Positions 24,017 to 33,745 of a DNA stretch of 64,000 bases are shown here, piece after piece (within the stretch, counting starts at the first letter, position 1; each line of letters begins with the position of its first letter). This DNA comes from Desulfopila aestuarii DSM 18488 (GTDB lineage Bacteria > Desulfobacterota > Desulfobulbia > Desulfobulbales > Desulfocapsaceae), in the NCBI RefSeq assembly GCF_900143695.1, contig NZ_FRFE01000003.1, forward strand, positions 248,001-312,000, read 5' to 3'. A program made the translations under genes and the position numbers. The notes under the pieces are model-generated. The model did no database searches. It saw only the letters and a program-made list of their open reading frames with translations, and had not been told where the DNA came from.

Positions 24017-25276
24017 TTACCTCCTGGAAACCTGAATTGCCTTCAAGGCAGCAGCGGTTGAATTCTGAGTAGTGGTCACAACATCAGCAGCTTTCTTTGC
24101 ACATCCAGCTGCAATCATAGCCTTCGCTGCATCGGTGATGACAAAACCATTGGCGTCCATTTCCAAGGCAACAGGCGCACCCTGGAAAGCCAGTGAAGGC
24201 TGCATACCGGTTGCCAGAACTGCCATATCCACTTTCTGGGAAAGCTTTTCCATGGTTACGGCATTTTCAGCTATCAGGGTCACCCCGCCATCAGCCTCGG
24301 GAACGATCTCAGCGACTTTGCCTTTGATAAAAGTGGCATTCGCGTCAGCCATACGCTCTTCACGGAATTTTTCGTATTTTCCAGGAGTACGAAGATCAAT
24401 GTAGAACACGTAAATTTTAGCATCCGGATATTGCTCGCGTACATAGGTCATCTGCTTGAATGTTGCCATACAGCAAATATGCGAACAGTATTCTAAATGA
24501 TTTTCATCACGGGAACCTGCACACTGAACAAAGCCGATTGATTCAATCTCTTTGTTATCACCGGGCCGAACGATTTTGCCGCCAGTCGGACCACTCGGAG
24601 CAGCCATACGCTCCAGCATCATGTTGGTGATAATCGCATCGGACTGACCGAATTTCAGATTCTCCATTTTGGTGGCGTCGTAGGGTACCCAACCGGTAGC
24701 CCAGATTATAGCGCCGACCTTGATGGTAATAGTCTCGGTTTTCATTTCGAGATCTACCGCATCATACTTACACGCGGCTTTTACAGCCTCAGCACCAGCT
24801 GCAGAGAGCGCATCCTTATTAATTACATAACGGCGAGGGAACGCCATGGCATGCGGCAGGTAGGCAGCTTTTGTTTTGCCCATGCCAAAGTTAAACTCAT
24901 TGTCAATCTCGTCAGGACAGGCAACCGCACAGTCACCACATGCGGTACAGTTACTGTTTACATAACGGGGAGCGACCTCAAGAGTAACCTCGTAGTTACC
25001 AGGACCACCGGAAACAGCCTTCACCGTGGTCATGCTATAGGTTCGAATCTTACGATTGTCCCGAATACGACGGAAATTGATTTCAAGTCCGCAACTCGGC
25101 GGACACATCTTCGGAAAATACTCATTCAGCTGGGCAACCCGACCACCAAAGGTGGGGCTTTTTTCGACCAGGAATACGTCGTTTCCGACTTCGGCGGTTT
25201 CGAGGGCAGCTGTCAGGCCACTGATACCTCCGCCTACGACCAAAACTGCACCTGCGGTGCCTTGCTCGTCAGTCAT
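24017..25276 (-). CDS. qmoA: QmoA, HdrA-like flavoprotein subunit
   Basis: Soluble flavoprotein subunit of Qmo, 419 residues. The FAD-binding Rossmann motif VVGGGISGLTAA is at 13-24, with GGRVAQLNEYFPKMCPPSCG downstream. One 4Fe-4S motif has Cys110, Cys113, Cys116 and Cys120. The HdrA-type block GFVQCAGSRDEN followed by YCSHICC lies near 245-270. It starts with a good GGAGG ribosome-binding site and leads qmoABC. Its shortness relative to HdrA (no extra ferredoxin domains) is normal for QmoA. Confidence 0.96.
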   Translation of the reverse strand: MTDEQGTAGAVLVVGGGISGLTAALETAEVGNDVFLVEKSPTFGGRVAQLNEYFPKMCPPSCGLEINFRRIRDNRKIRTYSMTTVKAVSGGPGNYEVTLEVAPRYVNSNCTACGDCAVACPDEIDNEFNFGMGKTKAAYLPHAMAFPRRYVINKDALSAAGAEAVKAACKYDAVDLEMKTETITIKVGAIIWATGWVPYDATKMENLKFGQSDAIITNMMLERMAAPSGPTGGKIVRPGDNKEIESIGFVQCAGSRDENHLEYCSHICCMATFKQMTYVREQYPDAKIYVFYIDLRTPGKYEKFREERMADANATFIKGKVAEIVPEADGGVTLIAENAVTMEKLSQKVDMAVLATGMQPSLAFQGAPVALEMDANGFVITDAAKAMIAAGCAKKAADVVTTTQNSTAAALKAIQVSRR

Positions 25277-25536
25277 ACCTTTCCTCCATAATTACGCTTA
25301 AAAAGAATATATTGACCATTGGCACGAAAATATTGAAAACGAAAGTCACCAATATACAACATCGTACCAACTGTTGGACACTCATCAATTCGTTGATTTC
25401 AGTATCAAAGCCATGAAACCAGTGAAGCAACCGCACAACACTTTCATGATCCCTATTCGTTCTGCCAGGAATCGATCAGGTAGCAAATTCATCAGGATGT
25501 GATAACAGATTTTTCCATTTGGTGAAAACTTTTTTA
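25277..25536 (-). promoter_or_regulatory. Upstream region of qmoABC
   Basis: About 260 bases between qmoA and the hairpin downstream of aprA. The segment near the gene is AT-rich and repeats AATAT elements (for example at 25304-25311, 25329-25334, 25350-25356). An 11-base palindrome CCAACTGTTGG lies at 25367-25377. I could not pick one convincing -35/-10 pair. Because a terminator follows aprA, a qmo promoter is expected here. A 77-codon open frame that spans this region was rejected as coding. Confidence 0.45.
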
Positions 25537-25580
25537 GCTTATGCAGAAGAGAGAAGGCAAGTTCTTTCTCCTGCATAAGC
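25537..25580. repeat. Long imperfect hairpin downstream of the aprA terminator
   Basis: Arms GCTTATGCAG (25537-25546) and CTGCATAAGC (25571-25580) pair perfectly, and the inner bases extend the stem to about 19 pairs with one mismatch and one G-U. Neither strand has a U-tract after the stem (the minus strand continues TAAAAAAG), so it does not look like an intrinsic terminator. It lies 19 bases beyond the aprA terminator and upstream of qmoA. Confidence 0.6.
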
Positions 25581-25598
25581 CAAACAAGCGCTGATAAC

Positions 25599-25637
25599 AA
25601 AAAATCTCCAGGAATCATAAAGATTCCTGGAGATTTT
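25599..25637 (-). terminator. Rho-independent terminator after aprA
   Basis: Perfect 16-bp stem with arms AAAATCTCCAGGAATC (25601-25616) and its complement (25622-25637), a 5-base loop, and TTTTTT on the minus strand after the stem. It starts 36 bases after the aprA stop and separates aprBA from qmoABC, which implies a separate promoter or only partial read-through for qmo. Confidence 0.85.
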
Positions 25638-25672
25638 CACTACATCATATCAAGACTGAAGCTCTTGCCTCA

Positions 25673-27688
25673 TTACAGCCAAGGCTCGGTCGGAATGATG
25701 TTGATTACCTCAACCTTCTCACACTTCCACTCCTTGGTCTCAGGATTGAAAGTAGAGTTAACGAAACACTTCCAGTTTTCGTCATCACAGGTTGGGAAGT
25801 CAGATCTGTAGTAGAAGCCCGGGTAACGGGATTCTTTACGGAACTCGATGTGACGGATATGGGTCTCAACACACCAGATACGATGGTAGTTTTCCCATGC
25901 TCTCATCAGCTCATGGAGATCGCCAGCACCCATCAGTTCTGCATCTTCGCGAAGCAGTCTGAGGAGATCAAGGCAGATGTTCAGAAGCTTACCGGAGGTC
26001 ATGTAGTAGGTAGCAACACCACCACCGTACTCATCGGTAGCCTTCATGAGACGCATCATCATACCAGCAGGCTTGCAGTAGTTCGGGTTTACGTCAGAAG
26101 CGGTAGAAGCGTCTTTGAACTCCATGTAACGCTTAACCGGTGCGTAAATCTCGTCAGCAAGTTCCTGTGCGGTCTGCTTGAGTTCCGGTTTGAAATCGTT
26201 GTCACGGCAGAATTTAACCATCTGCTTGGCAGCGATACGACCCTCAGCATGCGAACCGGAAGAGAACTTATGACCGGAAGCGCCAACGCCGTCGCCAGCG
26301 GTGAAGAGACCGTCAACAGTTGTCATACGGTTGTAGCCCCACTTGTACTTATGAGAACGGGACTCATTCTGTACATCAGGTACCCAATCTTCGTTCGGGC
26401 CAGAGGTCCAGATACCGCAACAACCGGAGTGAGAACCGAGCATGTAGGGTTCGGTCGGCATAATCTCGGAACCTACTTTCTCAGGCTCGATGTTCATACC
26501 AGCCCACAGGCCAGCCTGACCAACGGACATGTCAAGGAAGTCTTCCCATGCCTCAGACTCAAGGTGTTTCCAGAACTTCTTGAGGTTCTTCTCGTCCATA
26601 CCAGCAGCACGACGATCATCAAGGAATGCATTCAGAGCAACGTCGGTAGCCATATAGATAGGACCACGACCCTCTTTCAGCTCGTTGATCATCAGGTGGT
26701 TACGCAGACAGGTCGGGGTGACCGGAGAAGCGCCGTAAGGCATGAATTTCTTGAGCTCTTCTTTAGCTGCATCGCCGTTAGCATAGAACTCGCCCAGGCC
26801 GTTAGCAACTTTAGCTTTGAACAGCAGGAACCAAGCACCAACAGGACCGTAACCATCTTTGAAACGAGCCGGGGTGAAACGGTTTTCCATCATGGTCAGG
26901 GTAGCACCAACCTGAGCACACATGGTGTAGGTGGAACCAGCATTCCATACCGGGTACCAGGCGCGGCCTTTGCCCTCACCAGTAGAACGCGGACGGAAAA
27001 TGTTAACAGCACCACCACAAGCAACCAGAGCAGCTTTGCAACGGAAAACGTGAACTTTGTTCTCACGGGTGGAGAAACCAACAGCACCAGCAACCTGGTT
27101 CGGCTTGTTCTTATCAAGGAGCATTTTTACGATGAAAACACGCTCAAGGATGTTCTCAGAACCGAGAGCGGTAGCAGCAGGCTCAGCAACGATACACTTG
27201 TAGGACTCACCGTTGATCATGATCTGCCATTTACCGGTACGAACCGGCTGGCCACCTTCACGAAGGGTCGGAGCAGGCTTAGCACCGTCAAGGTTCTCGC
27301 CGTCTGCATCTTTCTTCCAGATAGGCAGGCCCCACTCTTCGAACAGCTTAACAGACTCATCTACGTGACGACCACAATCGTAGATAAGGTCCTCACGAAC
27401 AACGCCCATCAGGTCGTTACGAACCATCTTGACGTAGCTCTCAATCGGATTCTCACCGATGTAGGTGTTGATAGCGGAAAGACCCTGGGCAACAGCACCA
27501 GAACGCTCGAGGGAAGCTTTGTCTACGAGCATGATTTTCATATCAGCAGGAGCCCACTTCTTGATCTCGAAAGCAGCTCCACAAGCAGCCATACCACCGC
27601 CGACGATGAGAACATCTACATCATGCTCTACAACCTCAGGATTCACCACGGCAACTAACTCACCTTTTGGTTTATTCGGTAATGCCAT
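25673..27688 (-). CDS. aprA: Adenylylsulfate reductase, alpha subunit
   Basis: FAD-containing catalytic subunit of APS reductase, which converts adenylylsulfate to sulfite and AMP in the cytoplasm during sulfate respiration. The product has 671 residues. The FAD Rossmann motif VLIVGGGMAACGAA is at 26-39, and the fumarate-reductase-like fold continues with GDGVGASGHKFSSGSHAEGR in the second FAD-contact region. The C-terminus carries the AprA helical region with HIRHIEFRKESRYPGFYYR. It follows aprB by 60 bases, the standard aprB-aprA order of sulfate reducers. Codon use is strongly biased, as expected for one of the most abundant proteins in these cells; this also produces a 602-codon antisense shadow frame. 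Confidence 0.98.
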   Translation of the reverse strand: MALPNKPKGELVAVVNPEVVEHDVDVLIVGGGMAACGAAFEIKKWAPADMKIMLVDKASLERSGAVAQGLSAINTYIGENPIESYVKMVRNDLMGVVREDLIYDCGRHVDESVKLFEEWGLPIWKKDADGENLDGAKPAPTLREGGQPVRTGKWQIMINGESYKCIVAEPAATALGSENILERVFIVKMLLDKNKPNQVAGAVGFSTRENKVHVFRCKAALVACGGAVNIFRPRSTGEGKGRAWYPVWNAGSTYTMCAQVGATLTMMENRFTPARFKDGYGPVGAWFLLFKAKVANGLGEFYANGDAAKEELKKFMPYGASPVTPTCLRNHLMINELKEGRGPIYMATDVALNAFLDDRRAAGMDEKNLKKFWKHLESEAWEDFLDMSVGQAGLWAGMNIEPEKVGSEIMPTEPYMLGSHSGCCGIWTSGPNEDWVPDVQNESRSHKYKWGYNRMTTVDGLFTAGDGVGASGHKFSSGSHAEGRIAAKQMVKFCRDNDFKPELKQTAQELADEIYAPVKRYMEFKDASTASDVNPNYCKPAGMMMRLMKATDEYGGGVATYYMTSGKLLNICLDLLRLLREDAELMGAGDLHELMRAWENYHRIWCVETHIRHIEFRKESRYPGFYYRSDFPTCDDENWKCFVNSTFNPETKEWKCEKVEVINIIPTEPWL

Positions 27689-27748
27689 ATCTAAATCTCC
27701 TAATATATGTAAGATTTGTTTAACGAATCAGAATTCCGTAGTGCCCGA

Positions 27749-28168
27749 TTACTTATTGGGGGTAGGAAGATTGCTTTCGAGAAGCAGGCATTCGTCGTCA
27801 AGGTTAGCGCCGGTCTGGCCAACATAACCATTTGCAGCACCCTCAGCGGTGGTACGTACCGGGAATTTAAAACGCTTGATAGCGCCATTACGGAACTTTA
27901 CGGTCCACATAATGGAATCGGCACTACGCATCGGATGAACCTGACCACCCATCGGAACGAAGTCGTCATAACCACGAACAAAAATCGCACCCTGTGGGCA
28001 AATCTTAACACAGGAGTAGCACTCCCAGCATGCATCCGGCTCCTGATTGTAGGCCTTCATCTCGCTTTTCTCGAGAACCATCAGGTCGTTCGGACAGATG
28101 TACATGCATGCGGTTTTGTCTCCACCCTTGCAGCCATCACACTTGGAAGGATCTACATAACTTGGCAT
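27749..28168 (-). CDS. aprB: Adenylylsulfate reductase, beta subunit
   Basis: Electron-transfer subunit of APS reductase, 139 residues. Two 4Fe-4S motifs are visible: Cys10, Cys13, Cys21, Cys25 with the spacing enlarged by the GGDKTA insert typical of AprB, and Cys47, Cys50, Cys53, Cys57 in CWECYSCVKICP. The C-terminal tail wraps around AprA in known structures. A strong GAGGAGG ribosome-binding site precedes the ATG. The 279 bases upstream, to the end of ftsK, must contain the aprBA promoter; I see AT-rich elements but no clear consensus pair or Rex-type palindrome. Confidence 0.98.
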   Translation of the reverse strand: MPSYVDPSKCDGCKGGDKTACMYICPNDLMVLEKSEMKAYNQEPDACWECYSCVKICPQGAIFVRGYDDFVPMGGQVHPMRSADSIMWTVKFRNGAIKRFKFPVRTTAEGAANGYVGQTGANLDDECLLLESNLPTPNK

Positions 28169-28447
28169 TAAACTACCTCCTCAGTTTGTTTTAACTGTTG
28201 TGACCCCGATTATTCGCGGCCACCTAAACCTATACGCTTGTACTGCAAAAAACTTACAAAAAACCAATTACCCGACAACTTGTGTTTACTGCTTGAATCA
28301 CCAGATAATCAATTGGAACTGATAGTTATAACATCACGTAAAATCTGAAATAAATTAATGAATGACTCCTCATTTATCACAAGACTTATTCTTATAATTT
28401 GTTGCCAGATAATTGTCAAGAGAATTAACCAAATGGGTCTGGGCTGG

Positions 28448-30580
28448 TCAATAGCCTCCGCGAACAAGAACTTCCCGCGGTTTAGCGCCATCTGCCGGCC
28501 CGACAATTCCTTCTTTTTCCATGGTCTCAATCATTCTCGCTGCCCTGTTGTACCCAACCCTCAACCGACGTTGCACAGCCGATATTGAGGCCTGGCCAGA
28601 CTCGGTAACAAACTGCACCGCTTCGTCATAGCGTTCATCATAGTCGCTGCTGTCGTTACCTTCCTCACCAGTTCCTTCTTTCTCGATCTCCTCGATGATC
28701 GAATCGTCGTAACTCGACTCACCCTGTTTTTTGAGGAAATCAACAATGCCAGCGGTCTCTTTCTCACTGATATATGCTCCGTGAATTCGCTGGAGGTCGG
28801 AGCTCCCCGGGGCGAGATAGAGCATATCGCCGGAACCTAGCAGATGCTCGGCTCCGCCGGTATCGAGAATAGTCCGTGAATCGATCTTCGATGAGACTTT
28901 AAAGGAAATACGAGTCGGAAAGTTGGCCTTAATAAGACCGGTCAACACATCGACCGAAGGTCGCTGGGTGGCAAGAATGAGATGAATGCCAGCGGCCCTT
29001 GCCATCTGCGCCAGCCGTGCAATAGCAGCTTCTACATCCTTTGAGGCAACCATCATGAGGTCAGCCAGCTCATCGACAATGATGACGATATATGGCAATT
29101 TCTCTTCAGTGGTCTCGTTGTAGGAATCAAAACTCTTGACCTTCGCCTCTTCCAGCACACGGTAACGACGCTCCATCTCTCGTACCGCCCAGTTAAGAGC
29201 ACGGGAAGCAAGCTTTGGATCGACCACAACCGGATGAAGAAGATGAGGAATCCCCTCGTAGCCGGACAGCTCGATCCGTTTGGGATCGATCATCAGAAAA
29301 CGCACTTCATCAGGTGTGGCGTTGTAGAGGATTGATGCAATAATAGTATTAATCCCCACACTTTTTCCTGCGCCTGTTGCGCCAGCAATAAGCAGATGTG
29401 GCATCTTTGCGAGATTACCCATGGCCAGATTGCCGACCACATCAAGACCGAGTGCAATGGTCAGTTTTGACGAGTTATTGCGGTACAGTTCAGCGGAAAG
29501 CAGGTCGCGAATATAGACGATTTGTCGTATTTCATTCGGAATTTCTATGCCAAGCGCCGCCTTTCCCGGGATAGAACCAACAACGCGCACCGACCTGGCT
29601 TTCAATCCCAACGCCAGGTCATCGGCCAATCCCGCGATCTTATTGATTTTAACCCCTGGAGCGGGTGAAAATTCATAGGTGGTAACCACTGGACCGGGGG
29701 AAATCCCAACCACATTGCCAGAGACCCCAAAATTTTTTAATTTCTGTTCGAGCTGTTTAGAAATCTTGTAATAAACCTCTTTTTCCACTTGCTCATGAAC
29801 CTGTTCATTTCGGGTAAGCAGTGAAAGCGGCGGCAGTTTCCAGTCTCCACGGGCAAGCGGGGTAGCGGCAAACTTTTCATCGGCCTCCTCACCCAGGTTT
29901 TTTTTCGGCAGTTCCTTAACTACCGGTACAGGTCGAGATGCAAGCACAGGTGATTCGACAGTCGGCCTCACCTCTTTTTCCGCGCGCAGCTGTTCTTTTC
30001 GAACCACTGCTTCAACCTGGCCACTCTTCTTTCTCGTAAACCCTTCGACCAGGAAGCGCCCACACCCCTTTACCATCCTGCCGATCAGCCCCATCAGCTG
30101 GTAAGGCGAAAACTGCACTGACAGCATCAGAGATATCAGAAAAATCAAGCCAAGAACTAGCAGCGTTCCACCATTACCCGCCAGCGATCTGGTAACAGTG
30201 AAAAATGATCTCCCGAGAAAACCGCCAAGTTCAACATACTCGGGGTCTCGTATTGCCAGAGCCGATAACAATCCGCAAAAAGAAATTACAGCGCCGGTCA
30301 GCCCCAGAGTGACCTGAGGCAAGCGCTCAAAAGACATGCGTGGGCTGAAAAACAAAAAGGACATCGCGAGCGTCAGCACCGCGAGCAGATAGGCTCCCCA
30401 ACCAACAAAACCGATCAATACCTGAGCTATGAGATGCCCTATTTCACCGCACCAGTTGCCAGGGGTTTGCAGTGTGGCAGAGAGAAGACTCAAAAAGAGA
30501 AAGAGAGAAACAAATATCCCGAGAACCGCGGCGGACTCCTGCTTGAAACCGGGTCGCGTCGCTTCTGTTTTCTGCGTCAT
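28448..30580 (-). CDS. ftsK: DNA translocase FtsK (SpoIIIE family)
   Basis: Septum-located hexameric DNA pump that clears and resolves chromosomes at division. The product is 710 residues. Four hydrophobic segments lie at about 17-35, 52-79, 90-110 and 136-155, followed by a short basic/proline linker. The motor carries Walker A GATGAGKS at 400-407, a Walker B region with YIVIIVDELADLMM, and the IHLILATQRPS motif. The C-terminal winged-helix gamma domain (about 645-708, ending PREVLVRGGY) would read orientation sequences. The linker is short compared with that of Escherichia coli, giving the common compact form. It follows nusB by 116 bases. Confidence 0.96.
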   Translation of the reverse strand: MTQKTEATRPGFKQESAAVLGIFVSLFLFLSLLSATLQTPGNWCGEIGHLIAQVLIGFVGWGAYLLAVLTLAMSFLFFSPRMSFERLPQVTLGLTGAVISFCGLLSALAIRDPEYVELGGFLGRSFFTVTRSLAGNGGTLLVLGLIFLISLMLSVQFSPYQLMGLIGRMVKGCGRFLVEGFTRKKSGQVEAVVRKEQLRAEKEVRPTVESPVLASRPVPVVKELPKKNLGEEADEKFAATPLARGDWKLPPLSLLTRNEQVHEQVEKEVYYKISKQLEQKLKNFGVSGNVVGISPGPVVTTYEFSPAPGVKINKIAGLADDLALGLKARSVRVVGSIPGKAALGIEIPNEIRQIVYIRDLLSAELYRNNSSKLTIALGLDVVGNLAMGNLAKMPHLLIAGATGAGKSVGINTIIASILYNATPDEVRFLMIDPKRIELSGYEGIPHLLHPVVVDPKLASRALNWAVREMERRYRVLEEAKVKSFDSYNETTEEKLPYIVIIVDELADLMMVASKDVEAAIARLAQMARAAGIHLILATQRPSVDVLTGLIKANFPTRISFKVSSKIDSRTILDTGGAEHLLGSGDMLYLAPGSSDLQRIHGAYISEKETAGIVDFLKKQGESSYDDSIIEEIEKEGTGEEGNDSSDYDERYDEAVQFVTESGQASISAVQRRLRVGYNRAARMIETMEKEGIVGPADGAKPREVLVRGGY

Positions 30581-30696
30581 AACCTACAGATCGCTCCTGA
30601 AAATACGTGAGTGTACAAGGCTTCATTTCAACCTTGTAAGGAGTACCCGGAATACAGGGGAATTGCAAGACCAGCCCAAAATTACCGGAACCGGTA

Positions 30697-31122
30697 CTAG
30701 GGACGAAGGGATTTCCTTACAGCATCGAGCACTCCATTAATGAAGGAGGGTGAATCGTCACCGGCAAAACGTTTGGCAATTTCAACAGCTTCATTGATAG
30801 CGACCTGATCCGGAACGTCATTTTCGGAAATCATTTCATATACCGCCAGTCGCAGGATATTCCTGTCAGTGGCCGCAATTCTGGAAAGACGCCAATTGCT
30901 GGCGCATTCGCCGATAAGCTTATCCACCTCTTCACGGGAGCGGACCATGCCCTCAAGCAGCTCCTGGGCGTACGGTCTGGATTTCCGGTGCACCTGATAC
31001 AATGTGCAGAAAACATCAAACCTTTCTGGCAAATTTTCCTCGGTATGACCACCTTCAATCTTAAAATCCTCTTGAAAGAGGAATTGCAAAGCGGCCTCAC
31101 GGGATTTACGACGGACTCCCAT
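30697..31122 (-). CDS. nusB: Transcription antitermination factor NusB
   Basis: Partner of S10 in boxA-dependent antitermination at rRNA operons. I start it at ATG 31122, giving 141 residues beginning MGVRRKSREAALQFLFQEDF, which is where the family normally begins and which has AGGA about 10 bases upstream. An ATG at 31134 in the same frame would add MLIF without a usable ribosome-binding site. The C-terminus has DVPDQVAINEAVEIAKRF and FINGVLDAV, typical of NusB. It lies downstream of the ribH terminator, a frequent ribH-nusB pairing. Confidence 0.94.
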   Translation of the reverse strand: MGVRRKSREAALQFLFQEDFKIEGGHTEENLPERFDVFCTLYQVHRKSRPYAQELLEGMVRSREEVDKLIGECASNWRLSRIAATDRNILRLAVYEMISENDVPDQVAINEAVEIAKRFAGDDSPSFINGVLDAVRKSLRP

Positions 31123-31205
31123 AAATATCAACATCCTGATAAAAGACGAGACCAGGATGAGAGCTGCAGCGTCGATACAGACCCCAACCCTACTTCCTGG
31201 TCAGC

Positions 31206-31234
31206 AAAGAAAAAGCAAGCCTTCAGGCTTGCTT
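31206..31234 (-). terminator. Terminator after ribH
   Basis: Nine-bp stem AAGCAAGCC/GGCTTGCTT (31213-31221 and 31226-31234) with a 4-base loop, then TTTTTCTTTG on the minus strand. It begins 18 bases after the ribH stop and lies ahead of nusB, so it probably attenuates read-through from the riboflavin genes. Confidence 0.75.
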
Positions 31235-31251
31235 ATCCACTCAACAACGAA

Positions 31252-31719
31252 TTAGTTCAGCTCAGTAACGAGGTTCGCCATTTCGATTGCCGCAACAGCA
31301 ACCTCTGCCCCCTTGTTCCCGGCCTTGGTGCCGCTCCGCTCAATAGCCTGTTCAATGGACTCGGTGGTGAGTACCCCAAAGAGTACCGGCAGACCGCTCT
31401 CAAGCATCACATGAGCCACACCTTTGGAAGCCTCATTGACCACTACATCGAAATGAGGAGTTGCACCACGGATCACCGCTCCAAGACAAATGAGCGCGTC
31501 ATACTTCTGGGTACCGGCCATCTTCTTGGCGGCCAGCGGAATCTCAAATGCTCCTGGAACCCGGACCACGTCGATATCGCTTGGCAGCGCGCCGGAACGA
31601 ACCAGGGTATCAATTGCGCCCTCAAGGAGCCGTTCGGCGACAAACGAATTAAAACGGGCAACGACGATGCCAAACTTCTTGCCGTCTGCGTTCAGTTTAC
31701 CTTCAATATAATTAACCAT
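31252..31719 (-). CDS. ribH: 6,7-dimethyl-8-ribityllumazine synthase
   Basis: Penultimate enzyme of riboflavin synthesis, joining the pyrimidine intermediate with dihydroxybutanone phosphate, usually as a 60-mer or pentamer. The 155-residue product has [14 protein letters not shown] near the N-terminus, [34 protein letters not shown] with the catalytic His, and [23 protein letters not shown]. It follows ribBA by 72 bases. Standard length and motifs. Confidence 0.97.
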   Translation of the reverse strand: MVNYIEGKLNADGKKFGIVVARFNSFVAERLLEGAIDTLVRSGALPSDIDVVRVPGAFEIPLAAKKMAGTQKYDALICLGAVIRGATPHFDVVVNEASKGVAHVMLESGLPVLFGVLTTESIEQAIERSGTKAGNKGAEVAVAAIEMANLVTELN

Positions 31720-31791
31720 GTTCTTTTTCCTCAGCCATTTAACTAAAATATAGGTGCATCATACAGGATACTTTTTATGGTGCCTGTTGTT

Positions 31792-33000
31792 CTATTCATC
31801 AACCTCAATAAGATGGCCCATACGATCACGCTTGCAGACCAGATATTCCTTGTTCTCTTCACCGGCAGGAATTTCTATCGGATAACGGGCTACCACCTCA
31901 AGACCATAGGCCTCAAGACCAACAATCTTTTTCGGATTATTGGTCAACAGCGCCATCTTAGTGATTCCAAGATCGCGGAGAATCTGAGCGCCGATGCCAT
32001 AATCCCTCAGATCAACCTTGAATCCAAGCCGGATATTCGCTTCAACGGTATCCAGACCTTCGTCCTGCAGGTTATAAGCCTTCAATTTATTGACAAGCCC
32101 AATCCCCCTGCCTTCTTGGCGCATATAGAGGATTACACCTGCACCTTCCTGGTCAATCATTCTCATCGCCGCGCTCAGCTGCAGCCCACAATCACATCGC
32201 GACGAGCCGAAAACGTCGCCGGTCAAACATTCTGAGTGAACCCGTACCAGCACCTTCTCCTGCTTGGAGATATCGCCTTTCACCAAGGCCAGATGCTCAA
32301 GCTCATCAACATCATTCGTATAGACTATGGCGTGAAATTCGCCGGCATGCTCGGTAGGGATCCTCGCCTCCACCTGGCGACGTACGAGAATATCTTGCTT
32401 GAGGCGATAGGCCACCAGATCGGCAATTGTGGCTATCTTAAGGTCATGTTCCTTGGCGAATTTATCCAGATCAGGCATCCGAGACATCGTGCCGTCTTCG
32501 TTCATTATTTCACAGATAACTCCGGCAGTCCGCATCCCGGCCAGTCGGGCAAGATCGACAGACCCCTCGGTCTGTCCGGTCCGCACAAGAACACCACCCT
32601 TTTTGGCCCGAAGCGGAAAGATATGTCCAGGGCTGATCAGATCACGGGCTGTGGCATCAGGCGCCACAGCCGCCTGAACGGTTCGCGCCCGATCTGCTGC
32701 AGATATACCCGTGGCAACACCTGTCCTAGCCTCAATACTTACTGTAAAGCCAGTACCATACGGTGACCTGTTGTTGGTCACCATCATCGGCAGTTCCAAC
32801 TGATCGACGATATCGGGGCTCAAGGTGAGACAGATCAGCCCACGACCATACTTGGCCATGAAATTTATATGTTCGGCAGTGCACGCCTCAGCGGCCATAC
32901 AAAGATCACCTTCGTTTTCACGGTCTTCATCGTCGACCAGAATGATCATCTTTCCAGCCTTGATATCTTCAATTACATCTTCAATAGGACTAATTGCCAT
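31792..33000 (-). CDS. ribBA: Bifunctional DHBP synthase / GTP cyclohydrolase II
   Basis: Fusion enzyme supplying both precursors of riboflavin. I start it at ATG 33000 (402 residues, [14 protein letters not shown]); an in-frame ATG at 33009 would add MDA. The N-terminal DHBP synthase half has [11 protein letters not shown] at about 23-33 and [12 protein letters not shown]. The C-terminal cyclohydrolase half has the zinc Cys258, Cys269 and Cys271 in the [15 protein letters not shown] block and the catalytic RQEGRGIGL. Both halves look complete. It lies between ribE and ribH. Confidence 0.96.
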   Translation of the reverse strand: MAISPIEDVIEDIKAGKMIILVDDEDRENEGDLCMAAEACTAEHINFMAKYGRGLICLTLSPDIVDQLELPMMVTNNRSPYGTGFTVSIEARTGVATGISAADRARTVQAAVAPDATARDLISPGHIFPLRAKKGGVLVRTGQTEGSVDLARLAGMRTAGVICEIMNEDGTMSRMPDLDKFAKEHDLKIATIADLVAYRLKQDILVRRQVEARIPTEHAGEFHAIVYTNDVDELEHLALVKGDISKQEKVLVRVHSECLTGDVFGSSRCDCGLQLSAAMRMIDQEGAGVILYMRQEGRGIGLVNKLKAYNLQDEGLDTVEANIRLGFKVDLRDYGIGAQILRDLGITKMALLTNNPKKIVGLEAYGLEVVARYPIEIPAGEENKEYLVCKRDRMGHLIEVDE

Positions 33001-33062
33001 AGCATCCACTCAGTTATTAGGGATAAATATTATTTTTTTACGCCACACAGACCCGGCATCAT

Positions 33063-33722
33063 CTACAGAAACCCGTGTTCCGCCAGAAACCCTTCCGTAA
33101 TGGAATGTTTCTGAGTCGCTCTCGGCAGCGGTCCACCAGCCAGCAGCAGGCTCTCAATATATTTGCCTATCACATCGACCTCGATATTTACTGCATGACC
33201 TGGTTTCAATTGACCAAGCGTAGTAACCTTGAGACTGTGCGGGATTATAGATACAGAAAAGACACCAGGTGCGCAACTGTTAACCGTGAGACTGATGCCG
33301 TCAATGGTGATCGACCCCTTCTCAATGATATAGCGCGACTGTTCGCCAGGAACAGCAAAGTTGAAAATTGTATAGTCACCAAGCGGTTCACGACTTCTCA
33401 CCTCGGCAAGGCAGTCAACGTGCCCGGAAACAAGGTGTCCTCCCAGCCGGTCAGAAAGCTTGAGCGCCCTCTCTAAATTCACCGTATCACCAACGACCAA
33501 TCGACCAAGCTTTGTCCGGGACAGCGTCTCCGGCGAGACGTCGGCAGAAAATCTCCGCCCCTGAATATTGTATGCGGTAAGACAAACTCCACTACAGGCG
33601 ATGGATTCACCTTCAGAGGGATCATCGATAACAAAATCCGCCTCAATATCAAACACCAAGCCGCCACCTGCGGTACGCTTGGCCAAGAGTTTTCCAGTGC
33701 CCTGTATTATTCCTGTGAACAT
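33063..33722 (-). CDS. ribE: Riboflavin synthase, alpha chain
   Basis: Dismutates two lumazine molecules into riboflavin. The 219-residue product shows the internal two-fold repeat of the family: [13 protein letters not shown] at the start and the second barrel starting near [15 protein letters not shown], with [12 protein letters not shown] and [12 protein letters not shown] as matching active-site segments. It follows a TPR gene by 23 bases and precedes ribBA by 62. No RFN (FMN) riboswitch is seen upstream. Confidence 0.97.
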   Translation of the reverse strand: MFTGIIQGTGKLLAKRTAGGGLVFDIEADFVIDDPSEGESIACSGVCLTAYNIQGRRFSADVSPETLSRTKLGRLVVGDTVNLERALKLSDRLGGHLVSGHVDCLAEVRSREPLGDYTIFNFAVPGEQSRYIIEKGSITIDGISLTVNSCAPGVFSVSIIPHSLKVTTLGQLKPGHAVNIEVDVIGKYIESLLLAGGPLPRATQKHSITEGFLAEHGFL

Positions 33723-33745
33723 ATCATCCGACCGTCACGGCGCCC

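Noticed and set aside
25543-25580. The hairpin after aprA as a second intrinsic terminator
   Set aside because: Neither strand has a run of T after the stem; only the hairpin at 25599-25637 meets terminator criteria.
25385-25618. A 77-codon frame between aprA and qmoA
   Set aside because: Its start codon lies inside the terminator stem and the frame runs through the second hairpin; no ribosome-binding site.
25850-27658. A 602-codon open frame on the plus strand, antisense to aprA
   Set aside because: It is the shadow of a highly expressed gene with strong third-position bias; the peptide has no recognizable domain and no ribosome-binding site, while aprA on the other strand is unmistakable.
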